Source of the DNA: Colius striatus
Lineage: Eukaryota; Chordata; Aves; Coliiformes; Coliidae
DNA: 64,000 nucleotides
Assembly: GCF_028858725.1 (NCBI RefSeq)
Contig: NC_084774.1
Span: 9,956,001-10,020,000 of the forward strand
Direction: 5' to 3'
Shown one piece after another: positions 14,601 through 25,500 of this stretch. Each line of letters begins with the position of its first letter. Within the stretch, counting starts at the first letter, position 1. A model generated the notes under the pieces. That model was not told the DNA's origin. It did no database searches and saw nothing but the letters and a program-made list of their open reading frames with translations. The position numbers and the translations under genes were made by a program.

Positions 14601-17600
14601 CTGCAGTGTGTACCTGTGGCCACAAGAGGGCATTTTAATCATAAGTTTCAACGCGACCGTGGATTCACAGGGGCTAACTTGGACACCACAGTGTCACCTC
14701 TCCCTCGCTGTCTCAGCACAGCTGTAACATTATAGATGCAGTTTCTCATCTGAGCTCCCTGGCCTGTGGTCTGTGACACATCTAGAATACAGCCAGCAGA
14801 CCCACACTAAGCACCTGGTGGGATCACCTGGAATGGCAGGCTCAGGCATCACCTCTTTCTATTGTGCTCTGGTGAAATCAGTATATTTAAAATCAAAAAA
14901 CAAAGCAAAACAAACCCAGCAGCCACAATGGAAGCTGGTGTGGATGGATGTTCACACCAATAAATCTTTACAGAAGACCACTGGCCACTAACTCTGGCAG
15001 AAAACTTCTCCTTATTCCTCAGTGACTCCAAAACCCAAACATGGTTCAGCACTGTTACTTTGCAGCCCATCAAAGCACCAATTTGTCCCCGACTGCCTCC
15101 GACTTGATTCCCATTTTCCTTCAACAATACATCTTTCACCGTCTCTGCCTTCATCATGACAACTGTTCAGCCATATGCTGTTATCTCTTCACATCCTGCC
15201 ACAAGCATTTTCAAATGTTTTCATCACTGCTCAGGGCTCCTGGCACCCATGTACACACACATTTCAGTTCTTTGCCACTGAACACTCCTAATATGGTTCA
15301 ACTATTTAGAGCACTACCAGCCTAACTGCTATTCCCAACAAGTAATTCCTTTTGTTCTTCCCCAAGCCCTGTTGAGTATTAGTTTTTAACCCATTGCTAT
15401 ATCCTAATTTATCATTTTATACATAGAATTAGTCTTCTTTATTGCTACGGACTGATATCAGATGGAATACCCAAGCTTTGCTTCAGTTTCTCCCTTCAAT
15501 TTGCCTTTTAAAGATGCAATAGTATCTCCTTCACTCTGAGAATACAGCCAACACTCTACATCTCTCTGTTATCTACTTGCAGTCTTTGGTTTCTCTTCCC
15601 CATTTATATTCTCCCATAACAGTGGACAAAACTGAAGGAAACAGTAAGTGAGGTCACAGAGAGCTTGAAGCAGTTCCTCACCGAGTACAATGAAGACATG
15701 GCATTATTCAGGAAGTCATCCTCTTTTTTGGGAGGGTTCACTGTGTTTCCAAACCCCACGTAGCGATTCTCTTGGCCACTGCACAAGAAAATGAGTAAGT
15801 GGTATCTGTGTCAGTTCCTATTCATTAAAACCATTAAACAAACAGTGAAAAGCACAGAAGACTTTAAACTACATCTGGAAAATAAAGCCCTAAAGCACCT
15901 AGAACCCAAAACACAAACCCACTCACTTCATAAAGACAAAACCAGAACAAGGATCCTCTGGGGAGTCCTTGCAAATTCAAGTGTTCCCTGTGCAAGTTAA
16001 CGTGGTCTTAATGGCTCTCCAAGTTTCATACATCACTGATGGCAGAATTCTGAGTTAGTCCTAATACAGTGATGCATGGAAATGGGAAAAGAAAAGAAAA
16101 GAAAGAAGCAAACAGTTTTAGCTTTACAATACCTCTGTTTAACTCAAATGACTGTAAGATAGCATATAGGCTAAAAAAATGCCCAGTTTGCAGCTCAGCA
16201 CAGTAACATTTGGAGTTGCAAGCTCACTCTTCAATGTTTTTCAACATTTTTGTTATACAACTGCATTAAGAGGCACTTTCCTTCTCCTTAAGGACATATC
16301 ATCAGCCTATTTTTAATAGCAAACAAGATTTAACTGTTAACAAGTGAATGGGGCTCACAGTTGTGCAGCTGAAGTGTAACACCTGAGTCTTTGTTATTCC
16401 AGAGGGCCAGGCACTCAAAAAGTGAATAAATATTGCATTACCCTTGGTAGGAGCTGACATCATCATTTAACCAGTCTTCAAAAGCCTTGTCAGAAGAGGC
16501 AGTTGCAGTCTGAGATTGTCCAGCAGTACTCCTGAAATAAAAGGCTTAAGAATTAAAGTGTGTGGAGCAAAACCCACTAACTCAGCAGTGTAGCTTGACA
16601 TCTATCATCACAATACAGGTGTAGAATTGATTATTTCTTTCATCTATCAAGCAGAGAACTCTGATGCACCCACTAAAATGCACTGGAGTACTGAATAAAT
16701 GAAGCAACAGCAGGCCCAGACACAGGCAATGCTACTCAGCCTGCAGGTAGCCCCTGATCTTGCTGGGTGACAGTCCGGCACTAAGCACTTGTTTGCTTCA
16801 TTTACAACTGCTTTTTCAGTTCACCTGGTTCTTCAGTGCTAAGAATAACAGATGTTACACAGAAAAGCTGAAAGATGAAACTGCCACAGCCCAGCTTTGA
16901 TGCTCCTGTTATTAATTAGCACTGTAAGGGAAAGGTCTGTCTCACCTTCCCTGGCACTCTCAGTCAGGAACTGGAAGGGCACTGCAGTGAAGGTATGCGA
17001 CTGACACAGAGTCTCAGGTGTGTTACAAGTGAAGATAAAACCAGTATGGCTTGTCCTCTGCTCTTGCCCACTTGTCTCTGCCATGGTTTAAGGTCCAGGT
17101 GGAGGAGCTGGGATTTATGAGAGAAATTAAAGTCCTGCTACCTCCTATTCCTTCACTTCAGCAAAAGAAATGCTTCTTGACAAAACACCAACAAGAATAA
17201 AACAAGCAGACATCCCAACATCAGGTTCTGGTCCTGCTGTAGCTGTATCAACGTTAGGTAACAAGAATACATACCGATGAGTGGAAGAGACACACATTTT
17301 AGGCTGAGGTGGGGTCCAGTTCCTGGCAGGAGAAGTTTCAATGGACCACTCTTTACCTTCAGCTACTGTAGCTACCTAGAAGAGACAGCAAAATAATCAG
17401 CATGCTAGGTCAAAGCTTTCATGCAAGTTATACACTGGTCTTGTAAAGAGAGGACAACTCTTTCTTTTTCCAATTTGTATAGTGAAAGCACAAATTGATC
17501 AAGAAACTGATGGTTTTTTGACTCTGACCAGTAATATTGGATTCAGCACTGCTTTTATTCCAGGCAACTGATTTTAGGCAACTTTGGATTGAAGAGGAAC

Positions 17601-20600
17601 GACCAGATTAACAAAGAGGTGTAAGCAGTAATTCCAGAACAAGGGAGGAACGGAAAGAGATGGATCTAAAACACCCTAGCATAGGAGGACTGAAACTTAT
17701 ACACAGATTTTAAATGCTCTTCCTGCCTCCTTCAAATAATGGACCTGAACTTCATCTCTTCACCTGGTGCCACTCTTCCAACCCAAGTCACAACTTCAGC
17801 AAGTCAACAGAAAATTCCCCAAAGGTCTTCCCACAGGAATTTCATAGTTGCCCATTTCACAGACTAAAAGGCCGGTAGCACAGAACTTACGGAATCTTTG
17901 CTCTTGTCAAGATATTCAACTTTAGCCAACTGCCTCCTATTCCTAGCAACTTCCAACTGGACACCCTAGAAAGCACAGAATGCACCTTCTTGCCACTTCT
18001 GTGGCAGGGACAGCAGAAAAAAAATAGTATCTTTCTCAGATTCTAAGCTCAGGGGTTCAACTTGGTTGTCATCTTACTTTAGGAAATCCCAGACCTCCAC
18101 ACAATGATAATGCCATTACAATTACTGATTCATTTCTTCATAAGTCTGTACCACTGTTTGGCAAATCAATTTACCATTTTGGTCCTAAATACACAACAGC
18201 TTTATCAATAATCATTTTGGATAAAACGTACTGCTGAAGGAATAAACTGTCTACTGAGGATTGGGACAGTTTCACCAACTAGTTGTGACAAGCTGTAGGA
18301 GTGAAAACCTGAGGCACCTCAGCTGAGTGCAGAAAAGTTTCTAAAGAAAACTCATTCAAGAGTTGAAGAGAAGCACTCTGATCTCTTTCAAGAGCCACTG
18401 GAGAGGTTCAAAAGGCTGCTACTTTCCCTCCTACCCTTTGAAATGAAATGCTCACAAAGTCCTGGGGTATTTTCAGATAGCAAGGGATGAGGACACACAC
18501 ACACCCCCAGTTGAACTTGCCTGATCTCTGAAAAGAGCTGCAGCTTTGCTGTTGTACTTCTCTTGCATTGTCCAGCAGGGATCATAATCATCCTGAGACT
18601 CCAAGAACTGTCGAAATTTGCTGTTACCTCCAGCCTTCATTTTCTCCAGCTCAATATCCTTCCATTTGTCCATGGTTACAGAACGTACAAAACTGAAAAG
18701 CAGGGTGGGGGTTTCCAAAAGATATGAATATCACAGCTTGCTGTAATTTCCTGCTACATCATCAGGGACACAGAAAAGCTTATTGCAACCTATCTCAGAA
18801 GTTGAGAATGTAAAACATGTCAGTCTCCAAGTACAGAAAGACAGATCATCATAAGAAGGGAGGCAGGTCCTCACTGGAAGATGCTAAAATCATGTGGTAT
18901 TTTGGCACTTAAGAGACAGTCAATAGGAGGGAAGGGACAGAAAGGCACCTTTCTTCAAGTCCAGAAATTAATCCAACCCACTATATAAAAGAAACTTTCG
19001 CCCATATTGCCTTACCCTGCAATTTTTCTTCTCCTGCCTGTTTTCACAGTTACACCTCAGCAACTGTGAGGACATCTCCTGCCCCTCCCCATCCTCCTCT
19101 CATAACGACCAGCGGTACTGACAGCTCAATAGTTTCCCTCACCCCAGGGCACTTGTGACAGCAGTTAGCATCTCAACTCTGCTCTGAGACATCATTTCTC
19201 ACTACTGCTCATGAAACTGTATTGTTTCCAAAACACAGAAAAAATTGATTCAAAGCCCAGCTCCCAAAAGCCCAGACAGTGCCCTGTGGTTAAACACAAG
19301 ATCATAAGGGGGGAAAAGTGAGATATCATCCTCTAGAAGGCTCTTCAAACTTGTATTTTGACCACTTCTTTTCTTTTTGTCCCTAAAGAAATACTCTTCA
19401 TCACATCCTTATCTCAGTAATTTCATTTTTTCTTTCCTGTAATACATGGAATAGTTCCAAACTCTCATTTCCTATGTAACTTCTCTTCACTAACAAGCTT
19501 TCAACTACCCCTTGAAAAGAAGAGCAAATACTTCTGAGTGATCTCCTTTCTTTGGCCATTTCCCTCCTGACCTTTCTCATTTTACTAACTGTTCCATGCT
19601 CTGTCCCTATATCCACACTGTGAGTCTCCAGGACAAGGATCAGTTCTTATTCCATAGATTCCCATCTCTAGTCAAGTATGTTTCTTGGATAAACACAAAC
19701 CCCATATTTATATTACCACTCTTAGAGAATAAAACTGGTTTATACGCTTGCATACACCACAGAAACATTCTATAAGCATACTGTGACTTTTTTTGCTCAA
19801 CTCTCAAGCTCCTTTAGCACTACTTCAGTTTTAATCAATAAAGATTCCACAAGATTAAGAGAACAGGGTACAAGGACTAGTGCAGTGCTGCCAAACCCCA
19901 CTACACAACCTTAAGTTGTAGCTCAAGGCATTGCTTTCTAGAACTGGGTATAACACAGCTGCACTGCTGCAGCACATGCCCCAACTCATTAGAGGCAAGG
20001 CACAGAGAGTAAAGCTCACTGTGGGAGAGAAGCGTGAAGCAAAACTGAGAGTGAAGTGTTGGAATTGAAACAATCTGTACCCTTCCAAAACAAAACATTC
20101 TGTTCCCAGCCATAATGCACCCCGAGGTAACCATCCCCTGCTGGAAAGGCTGACCTGAGGTGAACTCCCAGCCCTCGGTGTTTTCCTGAGCACTCCAGGC
20201 AGATCCAAATTCCATAGGTCACACTCACCCACTGGGGGTTAAATGCACCACATTCAAAACAGACCTGCAAGAGAAAAAACAGTTCTCCCTAACACTCAGC
20301 CATCACTTGTCTCTGCAGAGTTTTCACAGCACAGATCAAACAGTCAAACCATGAAAACACTGTATGCAGAAAATCGCTGCAGAGGGGAACTTTGTGTTTG
20401 GAAACATCTCCCTTGACAGTGTAAGCTTCCTATAAAGAATTACTTATGCTGCATGGGAAGAACTATTAACTTGCCTGAGTTAGGTTATAAAAACTACTGT
20501 ACTACCAAAAGCCAGTGAGGAAATACAGATGAGATAATGAAACTGATGAGCAAAGAATTCAACTTGATTCCATTTCCATATTGTCTTTAAGGAGGAGAAA

Positions 20601-21203
20601 GGAACCAAACTGAATTCTTGAGGTTTCCTTGGCAAAACAAAGACACAACATTGCAAGTTTGGAATGTTTAGACATACTACAGTTTGGCAGTAAATGATGG
20701 CAGATCTATACTGAGGGGGTTTTCTTTAAAATAGCTTTTTTGCTCATACAGTGCAGCAACTGAAGTTGTTCTGAATGGAATCACTGTTCAAGGCTTAAAC
20801 ACATCAGTATAAACAAAACTGACCCTGTCTACCTTTATGGCAATGTGCAACCAAGCTACTTGAAATAGACAAGTGTGCCCAAGACAACACTTGTTCATTG
20901 CAGCATCACTAGAACTTTTAAATGTCTCGTGCCAAATATGCAGCAACGTTACTATAATACATACATGAATAAATGTTACTGGAACTAACACAAATGTGAG
21001 CTTCCTGAAGGTCTAGGTTAGTGCTGGTTGGCCATACTAGTGCTCTGAAGATGACTGCTGCAGCAGAGCACAGCATCCATCTGGGAGGGATCAAAAGAAA
21101 ATGAAATCCTACAACACTAATCTAAAGATGATGGTTTTCTCACATTGTTCTCATCTTGTGCTCGGACTTCCTTGAGAACTTTCCTTGTTCTTGGGCTTGC
21201 CAT
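5329..21203 (-). CDS. ARFGAP1: ARFGAP1, ADP-ribosylation factor GTPase-activating protein 1 (12 coding exons)
   Basis: ArfGAP1 triggers GTP hydrolysis on Arf1 at the Golgi and takes part in COPI coat dynamics. Coding exons, in transcription order: 21203-21144, 20264-20155, 18692-18521, 17375-17275, 16531-16442, 15778-15682, 13350-13294, 12380-12348, 9287-9231, 7414-7355, 6231-6155, 5683-5329. All junctions keep phase and give 1269 nt, that is 422 residues and a stop; the human protein has about 406. Residues 1-115 form the ArfGAP domain, with a CX2CX16CX2C zinc finger (C22, C25, C42, C45) and the arginine finger R50. Residues about 200-229 and 264-299 match the two ALPS motifs, which sense membrane curvature. 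The tail carries several tryptophan motifs and ends DDGWDNQNW. The ATG at 21203 starts MASPRTRK, as in vertebrate orthologues. Oddities are a GC-AG intron after residue 114 and extra tail tryptophans. The identification is secure. Confidence 0.96.
6155..6231 (-). CDS. ARFGAP1: ARFGAP1 exon, ALPS2 region (residues 280-305)
   Basis: 77 nt between acceptor CTCTAG and donor GTATTA. Encodes [19 protein letters not shown], the second half of the ALPS2 amphipathic helix, then PDDNSE. It ends two bases into a codon, and the last exon supplies the third base. Confidence 0.95.
7355..7414 (-). CDS. ARFGAP1: ARFGAP1 exon, ALPS2 start (residues 260-279)
   Basis: 60 nt, phase 0 at both ends, between acceptor CATGTAG and donor GTATGA. 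Encodes [20 protein letters not shown], the beginning of the second lipid-packing sensor. Confidence 0.93.
9231..9287 (-). CDS. ARFGAP1: ARFGAP1 exon (residues 241-259)
   Basis: 57 nt, phase 0. Acceptor is a T-rich tract ending AAATAG; donor is GTAACT. Encodes [19 protein letters not shown], matching the linker between the two ALPS motifs. Confidence 0.93.
12348..12380 (-). CDS. ARFGAP1: ARFGAP1 33-nt small exon (residues 230-240)
   Basis: Encodes [11 protein letters not shown] between acceptor TTTTCACAG and donor GTGATT. Phase 0 at both ends, so skipping it would keep the frame. Similarity to the human segment after ALPS1 supports it despite its length. Confidence 0.9.
13294..13350 (-). CDS. 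ARFGAP1: ARFGAP1 exon, ALPS1 core (residues 211-229)
   Basis: 57 nt, phase 0. Acceptor is TTCTTTAAAG and donor is a perfect GTAAGT. Encodes [19 protein letters not shown], rich in Ser, Thr and Gly with few charges, as expected for the ALPS1 curvature sensor. Confidence 0.95.
15682..15778 (-). CDS. ARFGAP1: ARFGAP1 exon (residues 178-210)
   Basis: 97 nt. Acceptor TTTTCTTGTGCAG, donor GTGAGG. Encodes [18 protein letters not shown] and then [14 protein letters not shown], the entry into ALPS1. Its first base completes a Gly codon shared with the exon before it. Confidence 0.95.
16087..16106. repeat. (GAAAA)n microsatellite
   Basis: Short run of GAAAA units in an ARFGAP1 intron. Nothing suggests function. 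Confidence 0.7.
16442..16531 (-). CDS. ARFGAP1: ARFGAP1 exon (residues 148-178)
   Basis: 90 nt. Acceptor TTATTTCAG, donor GTAATG. Encodes a Ser/Thr/Gln-rich linker and then [18 protein letters not shown], strongly conserved with human ARFGAP1. Confidence 0.94.
17275..17375 (-). CDS. ARFGAP1: ARFGAP1 exon (residues 115-148)
   Basis: 101 nt. Acceptor TTCTAG, donor GTATGT. Encodes [20 protein letters not shown] and TPPQPK, the segment right after the catalytic domain. The intron before it uses a GC donor. Confidence 0.94.
18521..18692 (-). CDS. ARFGAP1: ARFGAP1 exon, second half of ArfGAP domain (residues 57-114)
   Basis: 172 nt. Acceptor TGCTTTTCAG. Encodes [20 protein letters not shown] through to ALFRDQ. 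The exon ends CAG and is followed by GCAAGT, so the donor is GC. This agrees with phase 0 and with the protein continuing at VATVAEG in the next exon. Confidence 0.95.
20155..20264 (-). CDS. ARFGAP1: ARFGAP1 exon, zinc finger (residues 21-57)
   Basis: 110 nt. Acceptor TTTTCTCTTGCAG, donor GTCAGC. Encodes the four zinc-binding cysteines (VCFEC and WICLEC) and the [10 protein letters not shown] segment, whose R50 is the arginine finger. Confidence 0.97.
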
Positions 21204-21207
21204 GGTT
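21144..21207 (-). CDS. ARFGAP1: ARFGAP1 first coding exon (residues 1-20)
   Basis: After acceptor TTTTTCTTTGTAG come four untranslated bases (AACC) and the ATG at 21203. The exon encodes [20 protein letters not shown] and ends at donor GTGAGA. The exact match to the family's N terminus fixes the start. Confidence 0.95.
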
Positions 21208-22259
21208 CTACAAAGAAAAACAAAAGACTCAAGTCATATGCAAGGATTTGGTTAAGATGTTTAGCACCTTGTAGTACAGCTCTGGGAAAAGGAGACTGCA
21301 ACCCAAGCCATTGGATCACAACAGTTACAGGGGAAAAAACCCCAACAATTAACCAACACACCATAAAAGCCACAACCTTACTTTTCTATTTGCTTTGTGT
21401 ATTTTGGGGGATTTGTCATCTTTCATTCCTTGGAAAGGCACAATTCAGCCACAGCTGAAGAGTGAGTGGGGAGTGATAAAGGTGGAGACTCATCTATGGC
21501 ATACATTGTACTAAACAGACTGACTCAATGCTGCTCCCAGACCCATCCAGGACCCTCTCTGAAAGCCTTTTATCACCACCCAGGATTACACAGGATCACA
21601 CAGACAACTAAACAGAGCAAAGCAACGCCCAGCAGAAGCTCTGACACCTGTGAGTGCTGAACATGGTGCTACAAAAACACTTTACAAGAGGACATCAAAA
21701 AGTGATTTTCCAGAGGTACTGAGTTTGCTTATCAGCTGAATCCTAAGAAAATAAGGCAACTGCAGGGACCTTTTACACAGCATTGAATTCTGATTCTGAC
21801 AGTCATGTCTCACTGGCAGACCACAACATCTTTCTTATTTTTATGAAGGATGAAAAGTGACAGCAGGGAGCAGTGTCAAGCTACTGATAAAACTCCCATT
21901 AAGACCAAAAATGTGACTCCCACACAGAATACACAACCTGGCAAAACTGCAAGCACACAAAACACAGTTAACAGAGATACAGGGTTGGGTACAGCACAAG
22001 ACTGCAATTCCTTTTTACTTCCAGCCCATCTTTTCATTTCTACTCCAGAAAACGAACCTCTAAGACACAAGACAAGATAGAGGAGTCACCAAGCTGATTA
22101 GAAACCACATCAACTACTGAATATGGAGCTCACGGATTAATTTGTCGAGATACAAAGCAAACAGTAGCAGGTCTATGTTTTCCCCAAATCCCAGTCTGAG
22201 AGGCAGAAATGCCTTTATGCAAGTCTGTGACACTTCTTCACTCTGCTATGAAGAAGCCA

Positions 22260-22335
22260 TAAATCACAGTACTGGTCCCAGCACCTGAGGGACTCCACTA
22301 GATACAGGCCTCCAACTAGACCCTTGCCCCAGATC
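22260..22335. repeat. Probable old CR1 remnant
   Basis: The phrases 'gactccactagatacaggcc' and 'tccaactagaccc' resemble a diverged internal 3' portion of CR1. The edges are unclear. Confidence 0.35.
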
Positions 22336-23569
22336 CTGAAGTCATCCATAGGACTCACAGCCCTGCAGTCATTTCAGAATCAAGTGTTACATACAATTGC
22401 ATATGCACACAGCCTTCCTGGGAACTGCAGCCACCAACAAAGACAAGACAGTTCAGAAAGAAATAAGCTCTATTTTGTACCTACATATTATCACCATTAA
22501 AAGCAGAAGACTTGTGTGGCAGAACTTACTGCCTTTTATCCAAAGCATTTACTCCTTTGTGAACATATTGCTGACAAGCACTCAGTTCTGTGTGGTTTAA
22601 GAGAGGGGGTTTTCATTTAGAATCTTCCCATCTCCAATTAATTCACATTGTTTTTTTCACTACTGACCTGTTTTTGTCCAAAGTGGGTTAGACTGAAAAG
22701 GTTACTGTAATTAATGCTAACATCTTCCAGTCATCCTGCACCAAATTCAAACTGAAGAGAATTGTTGGAATCAATAATCAAAGGGAAACTGAGCAAGTTT
22801 CAGAAAAGGAGGGGGGAAAAAAAAGCATGGCAGGAAACCTCTTGAATAATGAAACACACTTTCACCAACAGCATTCCAACAGCAATGTTTAACTGCACAC
22901 ACAACTTACCCATGTGTATGACAGGAGGGAAATAGCACCACACATAAAAACCTGGTTGCTCATATCCTCAACAGAGACCATAAACACATTTATATGAATC
23001 CAAGTCCATGTCACTGGTGAGATAAGGGAAAAATAATCCTCCCCAGTACAGGACTCAGGAAAATCACTCAGCAGTAACAGCCAGACAACTGTGCACAACT
23101 CAGGCCCCCTCTTTGCCACTCTTGTTATGTTCTCTTTGAATGCCAGCTGCCCTTCCTCAGGGCTCTATTTCCTTCTTGTACATTACCACCAAGTTTCCAG
23201 GTGTCTCTCTCTGTCTGGCCACTTTCCCTTACCACTATCCTTCTTTTACTCTTTTTTCCTCCTTTTTCCCAGGCTTTCATTCAGAAAAACAAATGGAGGC
23301 AGACTAAATGCAAAGGTCTCCCAGCCTCAGTGGCAAAGGATCATCGCTAGAGCTGAACAGGAAAGCCTTTGCCCACTCCAACTATGCATCAGCCAGGAAT
23401 TTTCTGCAGAGCAGAGACATCCATCCTCCTACAGCCAACATCCACACCAGTGGAGTTTCAGATCTCTGACTCCAAGCTGACAGAGGCAACAAGAATCACC
23501 TTTGGGTCTGCCACAACTGGGTTTTTTTGGATAAAAACCTTTTTAATTCATCCATCTGCAAGGTGAACA

Positions 23570-23588
23570 CCCCCCCCCCCCCCCCCCC
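23570..23588. repeat. Run of 19 C
   Basis: Uninterrupted C tract in the ARFGAP1 first intron (G on the transcribed strand). Its length in an assembly is often uncertain. Confidence 0.9.
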
Positions 23589-24465
23589 ATTCCAGAAGCA
23601 CCCAATTCCTGGATCAAACCACCACATCTGTCTGGTGGGAAGGCAGAGCTCCATCCACACCACATCACCCAAGAAAAGGAGGCAGTAACTGAGGCCACCA
23701 GCTTCTCCTCCACCAAATCATGTGGATATTACTTAAGGGAGAAGAGGAACAAAAGTCACGCTGTGAGGTTTCTAAGGGGTGCTACATCTATTTTCAACTC
23801 CATCTGTCCATAAAGTTATAAGTGATCCAATTACTGTTGTTTACCCCTCAAATGTGCCCAGCCAGCTATTAGGGCTCATAGCCACTGTGCTTTCTAAGTT
23901 TCAGGAGTAAATATTGAAGTAACAACTCTGCAGGCTCCTTAAATAAATAAACAAACACGCATTGTTATGATCTGATGTAAAGGGACACGAGCAGTGAAGA
24001 AAACACTGAGAGTAGCAACGTTTACATTGGAGAACATAAATATTTGGGACTAAAAGTTTCAAGCGGAAACAGATCGTTTCCCACGGGTCAATTTCACACT
24101 CTGATTACCCAAACAATCCCTTTCCAGAGTAAAAACTCACGGTGAAACATACAAGTTTCCACCTTAGGAGTCTTTGAACTTGCTAAAAATAAGGAAAAAG
24201 GTAGAAGTAGCATTTAACACTTTTAAGTGGAAATGAGCTACAGTAAGTCTTTACTCCTCTGATGCAAATTCTCCCAGCCAAGCTGTAAAGAGCTCTGCAA
24301 GTCAGTACACCAGGATGGAATGAGTGATTCGTGCTCAGGCACTTTCTTGATGTCTCGGGAGGGCAAAAGGCTACACAGAGGCCTTGCCAGCGGAAGAAAT
24401 GCTCTGAAGCAGACGCTGCCACCCATGTCCCTGGAGCAGGCAAGGTTCACTTTCAAAGATGTATT

Positions 24466-24845
24466 ATAGAATTATGGAATGGTGGGGGTTGGAAGGGATG
24501 TCCAGAGCTCCCTCAACCCAACCCCCTGCTAAAGCAGCTTCCTCTGGCTCATGGGGCACAGAAACGTGTCCAGGTGGGGTTGGAAACCGCTTGAGAAGGA
24601 GCCTCCACACCCTCCCTGGGCATCCTGGGCCAGGGCTTCCTCACCCCAGCACCAAAGGACTTTCTCCTCCCGTTCCAATGGGACTTTTTGTGTTCCAGCT
24701 CATGTCTGTTACCCCATGTCCTCTTGCTGCAGAAAAATAGTGCTGCCCCATCCTCCTGACACCCTCCCTTTAGGTACTTGCAAGAGGTGATGAGACCCCC
24801 CCTCAGCCTTCTCTTCTCCGCGCTGCACACCCCCAGATCCCGTGC
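24466..24845 (-). repeat. CR1 LINE fragment, antisense to the plus strand
   Basis: Begins with the complement of the CR1 3' end ('gaattatggaatggtggggg') and continues with 'aacgtgtccaggtggggttg' and 'ggagcctccacaccctccct'. The same text recurs at 27.9 and 46.7 kb, so it is one dispersed subfamily. It is 5'-truncated. Confidence 0.85.
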
Positions 24846-24885
24846 AAGACGCTTTTAAAGCCGTGCAGTTCCACACATACCTTAC

Positions 24886-25029
24886 CGGGAGCTCACGGGG
24901 GGATGCGAGGAGGAGGAAGATGAGGGCAATTTCTTCACGTACACTTGCAACACCCGGATCCAAGCCGAGTCTCGGAGGCCTCCCTCAGAACATGACCGAA
25001 TCCCCGGCGAGCGCACCGGCCTCTCCTTC
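24886..25029 (-). other. ARFGAP1: Probable non-coding first (or second) exon of ARFGAP1
   Basis: On the minus strand the sequence reads TCCCG followed by GTAAGG, a good donor, inside the CpG island and upstream of the start-codon exon, which itself has an acceptor before its ATG. An acceptor-like TTTTTCCTTAG just above 25029 could make this a second UTR exon; otherwise it extends up to the start of transcription. It carries a minimal upstream frame (ATG-TTC-TGA at 24993-24985). Transcript evidence is needed. Confidence 0.45.
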
Positions 25030-25500
25030 CTAAGGAAAAACAGATTCAATAGGGGAAGGAAAAGAGCCGTGAGCCGCTCAGGCCTCTCCCCGCCACGCCA
25101 ACAAGGCACTACCACCCCCTGCCTTCTTCCCCCCCTTCCCCCACATCCCAGCACCACCCAGCCCAAGCAGAAGCTGCCCCGACCGAGGACTAACGTGGGG
25201 TGGGAAGAAAGGAAGAAGCGAAGCAAGCCCGGGGAAAACGGGGAGGGCAGATCCCCGCGGCCCTGACGCGGCACTCGCCGGTCCCCGGTCCCGCACGGCG
25301 CAGCCGCTGCCCCCGCCGAGGCGAGCGACGTTGCAGGACCGTGAGGCATTATGGGTGCCCGGCTTAACCCGCTCAGGCCCGGCGGAGGTTGGTACTGGGG
25401 GCCGGGGCTTCGGCCGAGGCCCCGGGGCCGGGGGACCCCGGCCCCGGGGCCTCGGCCGAAACCCCGGCCCCAGGGGACCTCGGCCTCTGAGGGGACAGTC
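24980..25500 (-). promoter_or_regulatory. CpG-island promoter of ARFGAP1
   Basis: Very high G+C with many CpG dinucleotides, unlike the AT-richer flanks, directly upstream of the ARFGAP1 transcript and overlapping its likely first exon. No TATA box is obvious. The start site was not resolved. Long open frames here on both strands follow from the GC content. Confidence 0.8.
25398..25471. repeat. 74-bp near-perfect GC palindrome in the ARFGAP1 CpG island
   Basis: 25411-25433 is the exact reverse complement of 25436-25458, separated by only GA. Pairing continues outward to 25398/25471 with one mismatch (25408/25461). Arms are 36 nt, almost all G and C. It could form a very stable hairpin or cruciform. 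Confidence 0.9.

Larger units (their letters stand above)
5684..21143 (-). other. ARFGAP1 introns between coding exons
   Basis: Eleven introns of roughly 0.2 to 3 kb. No intact mobile element or RNA gene was recognised in them; only short simple repeats were noted, for example near 16090. Open frames here are short and unrelated to known families. Confidence 0.6.
21208..24885 (-). other. ARFGAP1 first intron (within the 5' UTR)
   Basis: Lies between the start-codon exon and the probable non-coding first exon. It holds an old CR1 piece near 22.3 kb, a run of 19 C at 23570 and a younger CR1 copy at 24466-24845 that nearly touches the first exon. Confidence 0.5.
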
